The position numbers were made by a program, and so were the translations under genes. From the NCBI GenBank assembly GCA_903927685.1, contig CAIYOB010000769.1, forward strand, positions 1 to 35,158: a stretch of DNA of 35,158 nt, written 5' to 3'. This DNA is from an uncultured Planctomycetaceae bacterium. GTDB taxonomy: Bacteria > Planctomycetota > Planctomycetia > Pirellulales > Pirellulaceae. A model generated the notes under the pieces. It did not search any database, was not told the origin of the DNA, and saw only the letters and a list, made by a program, of their open reading frames with translations. Positions 31,513 to 35,158 of this stretch are shown here, one piece after another; within the stretch, counting starts at the first letter, position 1; every line of letters begins with the position of its first letter.

Positions 31513-32610
31513 CTAACCTCCGGCGAGCTGCGGTTGCGGCCGGGGCGCGGCGGCGGCACCGGCCGCCACGGTCCGCTGGTGCACGCGGCGGGCGAGCCGC
31601 GCCAAGTCCTGTCGCGCGGCATCGCGGCCGGCGACACAGCCTTTCGCGACCGCGCTCTTGCCAGGCACCAGATGGGCGAGCAAGAGCGGAGGAAAGCTGG
31701 CCAGAAACGACAAGCTAAAACACGCCCAATAGACACCTCGCCCCAAGTTGCCTTCCACGCGATGCACCAGATCGCGGGCCAGCGCCGGATCCGCGGCAAT
31801 GGGCGCCAGTTGCCGGTTGGCGCGCAGCCAGCGCTCCTGGAAGCTGAGCTGCGCGACGGTGGCGACGTGGCCGGTCATGGCCGCGTCCGTCGCCGCTCCG
31901 AACGCGATCCCGACCAGCGGCAGCGCTCGCAAGGCCCCGGCGCTCATCAGTTGCTCCGAAATGGCTTCCTCCGCGGCTCCCTGCGCCGCGTCTTCCACGG
32001 CGGCTTCGAGCGCCGTCTCCACGGCTTCCTCGGCTAACTCCTCGACCGCGTCCGCCAACAATTCCTCTTCGGCGTCCCGCAGGCTCCCCAAGGCTTGCTG
32101 TTTGTCGTGCAAGGACGCCGCCGAGGCGACCCGCAGCACGCCCAGCACGTACTCGCGCTCGCGCGGCTCGTGGGTCGAGAACCCGTAGCAGTAGCCGATC
32201 GTGTGCACGGTCTTCAGGCAGTATGTCATCATCAAGGGCACGCTCACCAGGACCGACGCGCCGCCCGTGCCCGCCAGCGCCGCACTGCGGACCAGCGTGC
32301 CGCCGCCAGCCTTGCGAGCAAACTCGGCGGCGAGTCCGTCGCAGAAGGCCAAGTCCTTGCCGCGCAAGTCCTCCAATCTCTGCACGCCGGCCTGGGCAAG
32401 GATCTCCTCCCGATGAGCAAACACCTCGGACGCCTCGTACGACATCCGCACCGCGTCGCGAAGCACCTGCTCGGGAATCAATCGCTCGGCCAACGCGACC
32501 AGCGGATGCGCGAGCACGTCCAGCGCCTCCGCGACCAGAGCCGGCGGCTCGGCCTTCCACCCGGCAATTCTGCGAATCTGCTGCCGCTCGTAATCCGTCA
32601 ACGGAATCAC
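31513..32610 (-). CDS. EcsC-family membrane protein
   Basis: 365 residues. EcsC family features: EALDVLAHPLVALAERLIPEQVLRD, SYEASEVFAH, DLAFCDGLAAEFARKAGG, and glycine/alanine-rich hydrophobic stretches GTGGASVLVSVPLMMTYCLKT and ALRALPLVGIAFGAATDAAM. A poly-acidic helix (ADAVEELAEEAVETALEAAV) lies between. The last ~73 residues (from 293) form a hydrophobic module, VYWACFSLSFLASFPP then LVPGKSAVAKGC, that recurs in the two small proteins at 33820 and 34741. Start is GTG at 32610 with GAGGA seven bases upstream. EcsC relates to a component of an ABC exporter system in bacilli, but no transporter is visible here. Function unknown. Confidence 0.82.
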   Translation of the reverse strand: MIPLTDYERQQIRRIAGWKAEPPALVAEALDVLAHPLVALAERLIPEQVLRDAVRMSYEASEVFAHREEILAQAGVQRLEDLRGKDLAFCDGLAAEFARKAGGGTLVRSAALAGTGGASVLVSVPLMMTYCLKTVHTIGYCYGFSTHEPREREYVLGVLRVASAASLHDKQQALGSLRDAEEELLADAVEELAEEAVETALEAAVEDAAQGAAEEAISEQLMSAGALRALPLVGIAFGAATDAAMTGHVATVAQLSFQERWLRANRQLAPIAADPALARDLVHRVEGNLGRGVYWACFSLSFLASFPPLLLAHLVPGKSAVAKGCVAGRDAARQDLARLARRVHQRTVAAGAAAAPRPQPQLAGG

Positions 32611-32822
32611 GACTTGGTCCTCGCCCGTGAAAACTCACTGTACCGCAACGCTAAAGCCTAATGATCAGACCGCTTCGCGACCAGTGCCCATCCCGCCAGC
32701 GTGGTGAATTCCGCCACGCCCGCATACGGTCTTTCCGGACTCACGAGCGTTTGGCGGGAAGCTACCATCGGCGGCGGTACTGGCAGGTTTCGGTCGCCGC
32801 AGGAGCAGAAAGCAGGTTGAGT
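32611..32822. promoter_or_regulatory. divergent region between EcsC and TerC genes
   Basis: 212 bp separating the minus-strand run (start GTG 32610) and the plus-strand genes (start ATG 32823). It must contain both promoters, but I see no convincing -35/-10 pair, nor a yybP-ykoY-type riboswitch. Confidence 0.35.
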
Positions 32823-33761
32823 ATGCCGTGGCAAGATGCGTCGGTCTGGCAGTCTTGGAGTTCCGTGCTGCAGATCTTCCTCGTCAATCTGGCATTATCC
32901 GGAGACAACGCGGTCGTGGTTGCCTTGGCAGCCCGCCGGCTTCCAGACAGCCAGCGTCGCCAAGCGATGTTCTGGGGCGTGAGCTGCGCTGTCGTTCTCC
33001 GGATGGTTTTGTCCTGCGCGGCCACCTTCCTGATCGCCGTGCCGGGTTTGCTGCTCGTCGGTGGCGTGGTTCTCTACTTCATCGCCTACAAGCTGCTGGC
33101 CGGGGAGCCGGGCGAATCTGCATTTGGCGAGGCGCCGGACGAAAAGTCGCCCAGCAACCTGGCGGGCGCAGTGCGGATGATCTGCGTAGCGGATTTGGTC
33201 ATGAGTCTGGACAACGTGCTTGCGGTTGCGGGAGCGAGCGGCGGGGATCAGGTACGAATGCTCATCGGCTTGGCCAGTTCGGTCGTGTTCATCCTGCTGC
33301 TCAGCAATGTGATCGCCGTGGTGATGGATCGGTGGCAGTGGTTAGTCTACGCCGGGGCGGCTGTCCTGGCCTTGACCGCCGCGGAGATGATCTTGCCCAG
33401 CCCCGACACGACGGTCGCCTCCGGTCAGGCTCCGAACGTTCCCAAGGACCTCCAGAGGCACGCCTCGTTGGCCGCTTCGCTGTGCGCCTCGTTGCCGCCC
33501 GCGCCGCCCTGGCTGGCGACGCTCGGGCGAGTTCTGGCGGTCGGCAGTTGCCTGGGCTTGGGCTTTGTCAAACGCCGTGCTCGAGCCGGCCAAGCGGACT
33601 CGGGGGAAGACTCGCCTGCCCCCGACCGTCAGCCGGATGCCGCCGACTCGCCGTCGCCAGCCAACGCACGCAACGCCGAGCGGCTAGTCGAGTGCGGGAT
33701 GCGAGGTGGTGGAATCCACCACAGGGGCATGGCGGATTGCGTGACAGACGGGCGAGTGTGA
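32823..33761 (+). CDS. TerC/YjbE-family membrane protein
   Basis: 312 residues. About seven membrane segments with the family's acidic metal motifs: LALSGDNAVVVALAARRLP near the N-terminus and MICVADLVMSLDNVLAVAG in the middle; both Asp-Asn pairs are present. TerC proteins of this group act in metal (manganese) export or metallation of exported proteins, or tellurite resistance. The conserved domain ends near residue 190, and the remaining ~110 residues (a further hydrophobic segment, then a proline/alanine-rich and finally odd, non-conserved tail) are unusual. The start at 32823 is preferred; the frame's first ATG (32661) lies in the divergent region. The 3' end holds an 8-bp palindrome (33706-33722). 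Confidence 0.85.
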   Translation: MPWQDASVWQSWSSVLQIFLVNLALSGDNAVVVALAARRLPDSQRRQAMFWGVSCAVVLRMVLSCAATFLIAVPGLLLVGGVVLYFIAYKLLAGEPGESAFGEAPDEKSPSNLAGAVRMICVADLVMSLDNVLAVAGASGGDQVRMLIGLASSVVFILLLSNVIAVVMDRWQWLVYAGAAVLALTAAEMILPSPDTTVASGQAPNVPKDLQRHASLAASLCASLPPAPPWLATLGRVLAVGSCLGLGFVKRRARAGQADSGEDSPAPDRQPDAADSPSPANARNAERLVECGMRGGGIHHRGMADCVTDGRV

Positions 33762-33819
33762 GGGGCTACATTTTAGAACGGGTATACCGGTTCCTTTTTA
33801 GCATTGAGGAGTTGCCGCG

Positions 33820-34248
33820 ATGAGTGACGACCAGATCCCCACTTCCGAACCCGTGCAGACGCAAGCCGCAGGCGAGCAACCGGCCGCGGAAGGCGATGTC
33901 TTGCAGAAGGTCGCGGGGGCCATGATGACGGCCGCCGAAGCCATGAAAGCCGGTTCGAGTGATGCTCGGACTGCGGCTGCCAAGGTCGTGCCTGCCACCC
34001 AGCGTGCGGTCTCCAAGTCCGTGTATGCGACGTGTTACTACTTGTCGTACGGGGTCGTGTTCCCGACGCTGCTGGTTGCGGGCCTGTTCCCCAAGAACAA
34101 CCCGTTGTACTACGGGTTTGTCGACGGGGCCCACGCCGCCCAGGACACGATCGAGAATATGAACGCTCGGCGGGCCGCGTTAAAGGCCGCCGCTGACGAG
34201 GCGCGGCGCGAGGCGGACGCCTTGTGCGCCGCAGCCGCGCCGGCTTAG
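33820..34248 (+). CDS. small protein with membrane module shared with EcsC (paralogue A)
   Basis: 142 residues: a polar, glutamine/alanine-rich N-terminus (1-35), an alanine-rich helix, then a hydrophobic module at 68-109 (VYATCYYLSYGVVFP followed by LFPKNNPLYYGFVDGAHAAQD), and a charged helical C-terminus (AALKAAADEARREADAL). By eye the module matches that of the 34741 protein at 21 of 48 positions and the EcsC tail at 17 of 42. No known family. Not a signal peptide; it looks like a membrane-associated segment flanked by helices, reminiscent of phasin-like proteins only in composition. GAGGAG stands eight bases before the ATG. It begins 58 bp after TerC. Confidence 0.75.
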   Translation: MSDDQIPTSEPVQTQAAGEQPAAEGDVLQKVAGAMMTAAEAMKAGSSDARTAAAKVVPATQRAVSKSVYATCYYLSYGVVFPTLLVAGLFPKNNPLYYGFVDGAHAAQDTIENMNARRAALKAAADEARREADALCAAAAPA

Positions 34249-34315
34249 CCCCCCTGAAATCTGACCGCGGTCGTACCGCAATTGACCGCTGCTTTATCCG
34301 CTGGAGGCCTGGATT

Positions 34316-34603
34316 ATGCCGACTCGAGGAGAACTGATGTTTTTTGCGCTGGGACTGGCCATCGGCGGCGTCGCCGGCGCGAATTGGTCGAAGATCAAGC
34401 CGATGCTGGAGCCGTTCCTGGGATCGGCGGCGGACGGGTTCGGCGACGCCTACGGCGACGTTGCACGTATGGTCGCCGACCGGTTCGAAGCGTTCCAGGA
34501 CGGAGCCGCCGAGCGCCGGCACAAGTCGAACGGTTCGACCACCCGGAAACGCAAACGCAAATCCGCGGCCGCCAACGGGGCCGAAGCATTCGTCCGCGCC
34601 TAG
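34316..34603 (+). CDS. small membrane protein with basic tail, unknown function
   Basis: 95 residues (88 if the second start is used). One hydrophobic segment with glycines (FFALGLAIGGVAGANW), a helical middle (DAYGDVARMVADRFEAFQDG), and a lysine/arginine-rich tail (TTRKRKRKSAAA). The arrangement resembles YtxH/gas-vesicle-type small membrane proteins in outline, not in a matched motif. Two in-frame starts each have a Shine-Dalgarno: ATG 34316 (GGAGG eight bases before) and ATG 34337 (GAGGAG five bases before). It lies between the two module paralogues, 67 bp after the first. Confidence 0.65.
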   Translation: MPTRGELMFFALGLAIGGVAGANWSKIKPMLEPFLGSAADGFGDAYGDVARMVADRFEAFQDGAAERRHKSNGSTTRKRKRKSAAANGAEAFVRA

Positions 34604-34740
34604 GACGCCGTTACGGTGTCCTGCTGGGAGGATGCGTTTGAGCCCCGAAATGCGTCCAGCCTCAGCGCCGACTTCCCGAGGGCTCGCCGAGGATCCCGGC
34701 GGCCCGATTCCTGTCACGTTAACCCTGTTCTTGATCAACC

Positions 34741-35130
34741 ATGATTGCCCCTCAAACTGAATTGACCGTACGTCAACCCGAGTTGGACGAGACCGTCGAG
34801 CCGCCCCCGGCGCTTGGTCCGAGCCGCACCAGCCGCGTCGTGTACGGCTGCGGCTATTACGTTTCGTACAGCGTCACCCTGCCGGCGTTCTGGTTCGCCA
34901 GTCTCGTCCCGCGAAACAGCGCTGTGCGGCGTGGCTTTCAGGACGGAGCGAGCGCCGCGGCCGACGCTCATGAACGGCTTCAGGTCCAAACGGCGGCGGC
35001 GGTCGAAGCCACCCGTGAGAAAGTCGGCGGCGCCTATGCGCAGGTGGCAACCCGCGTCGCTCAGCGCGTTGAGAACGTTCAGGACGCCATCGCTGAAAGG
35101 AAGTACCGGCGGCGAGTCGCGACGGCCTAG
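34741..35130 (+). CDS. small protein with membrane module shared with EcsC (paralogue B)
   Basis: 129 residues: a polar, acidic N-terminus (1-30), the hydrophobic module at 34-75 (VYGCGYYVSYSVTLP, then LVPRNSAVRRGFQDGASAAAD), and a long charged helix to the end (AAVEATREKVGGAYAQVATR). It is a paralogue of the 33820 protein, and the LVP-x-x-SAV stretch is closest to the EcsC tail. No family recognised. The ATG at 34741 lacks a Shine-Dalgarno; translation may be coupled to an overlapping short ORF (34632-34760) or the message may be read without one. It ends 28 bp before the window edge, so the run may continue. Confidence 0.72.
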   Translation: MIAPQTELTVRQPELDETVEPPPALGPSRTSRVVYGCGYYVSYSVTLPAFWFASLVPRNSAVRRGFQDGASAAADAHERLQVQTAAAVEATREKVGGAYAQVATRVAQRVENVQDAIAERKYRRRVATA

Positions 35131-35158
35131 TGCGGTTCGAGTCCCAAGAGATTATCGG

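Noticed and set aside
32611..32822. yybP-ykoY manganese riboswitch upstream of TerC
   Set aside because: The conserved internal-loop sequences and nested stems of that class could not be recognised.
33776..33799. hairpin plus T-run after TerC
   Set aside because: Only two 4-bp half-stems with a mismatch and no loop; too weak to call a terminator.
34632..34760. short ORF MRLSPEMRP... overlapping the 129-aa gene start
   Set aside because: A GGGAGG directly abuts its ATG (wrong spacing) and the peptide has no features; at best a coupling leader for 34741.
1..35158. tRNA, rRNA, insertion sequences or prophage
   Set aside because: No cloverleaf-like sequence, transposase, integrase or terminal repeats were recognised anywhere in the window.

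Overview
The window reads as a GC-rich chromosomal segment of a planctomycete, most likely of the Pirellula/Rhodopirellula type. Pointers are an N-terminal LEPR-XLL-type motif on a secreted repeat protein, a secreted protein joining HzsA-related and formylglycine-enzyme-like domains with two haem motifs, an ASPIC/UnbV lipoprotein, several Gfo/Idh/MocA oxidoreductases with twin-arginine leaders, and short dispersed repeats of a kind I associate with planctomycetes. This assignment is inference; no rRNA or tRNA gene was seen. I call 32 protein genes. No insertion sequence, prophage or CRISPR array was found.

Layout. 1-2 kb: shikimate dehydrogenase (its start may lie beyond the left edge) and two coupled CBS-domain proteins. 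2-6.2 kb (minus): the HzsA-related protein and a STAS protein. 6.3-9.5 kb (plus): exported rhodanese and a TPR/FG-GAP/UnbV lipoprotein. 9.5-18.2 kb: a mosaic of DUF3179, VanZ-like, Gfo/Idh/MocA, a secretin-core-like exported protein, transglutaminase, a basic 129-aa protein, a degenerate SDR and a four-repeat ASH protein. Two structured repeats lie here, an imperfect 33-bp inverted repeat near 16.1 kb and a TAC-period-6 palindrome near 18.0 kb. 18.2-25.1 kb: a second Gfo/Idh/MocA with a clear terminator, the folE-queD pair, a URO-D/methyltransferase-like protein, a DMFase-like protein and a third Gfo/Idh/MocA. 25.1-27.5 kb: REP-like repeats, then recG, possibly leaderless.

27.5-35.1 kb is the most interesting part. 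A six-gene minus-strand run (EcsC family, PHA-system protein, LCIB/theta-type carbonic anhydrase, TMEM175-type channel, SnoaL/NTF2-like protein, mu-protocadherin-like protein) has gaps of 38, 1, -4, 39 and 37 bp. Divergent from it on the plus strand lie a TerC-type membrane protein and three small proteins. The C-terminal tail of the EcsC protein is recognisably the same ~42-residue membrane module that forms the core of two of the small proteins, which ties the two divergent arms together. I propose this as a candidate undescribed membrane-associated system linking CO2/bicarbonate chemistry, cation flux and a shared membrane module. The parts are seen; the joint function is inference.

Promoters, terminators and start choices were judged by eye from consensus and Shine-Dalgarno spacing. 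Homology calls rest on motifs and remembered family features, not on a search.
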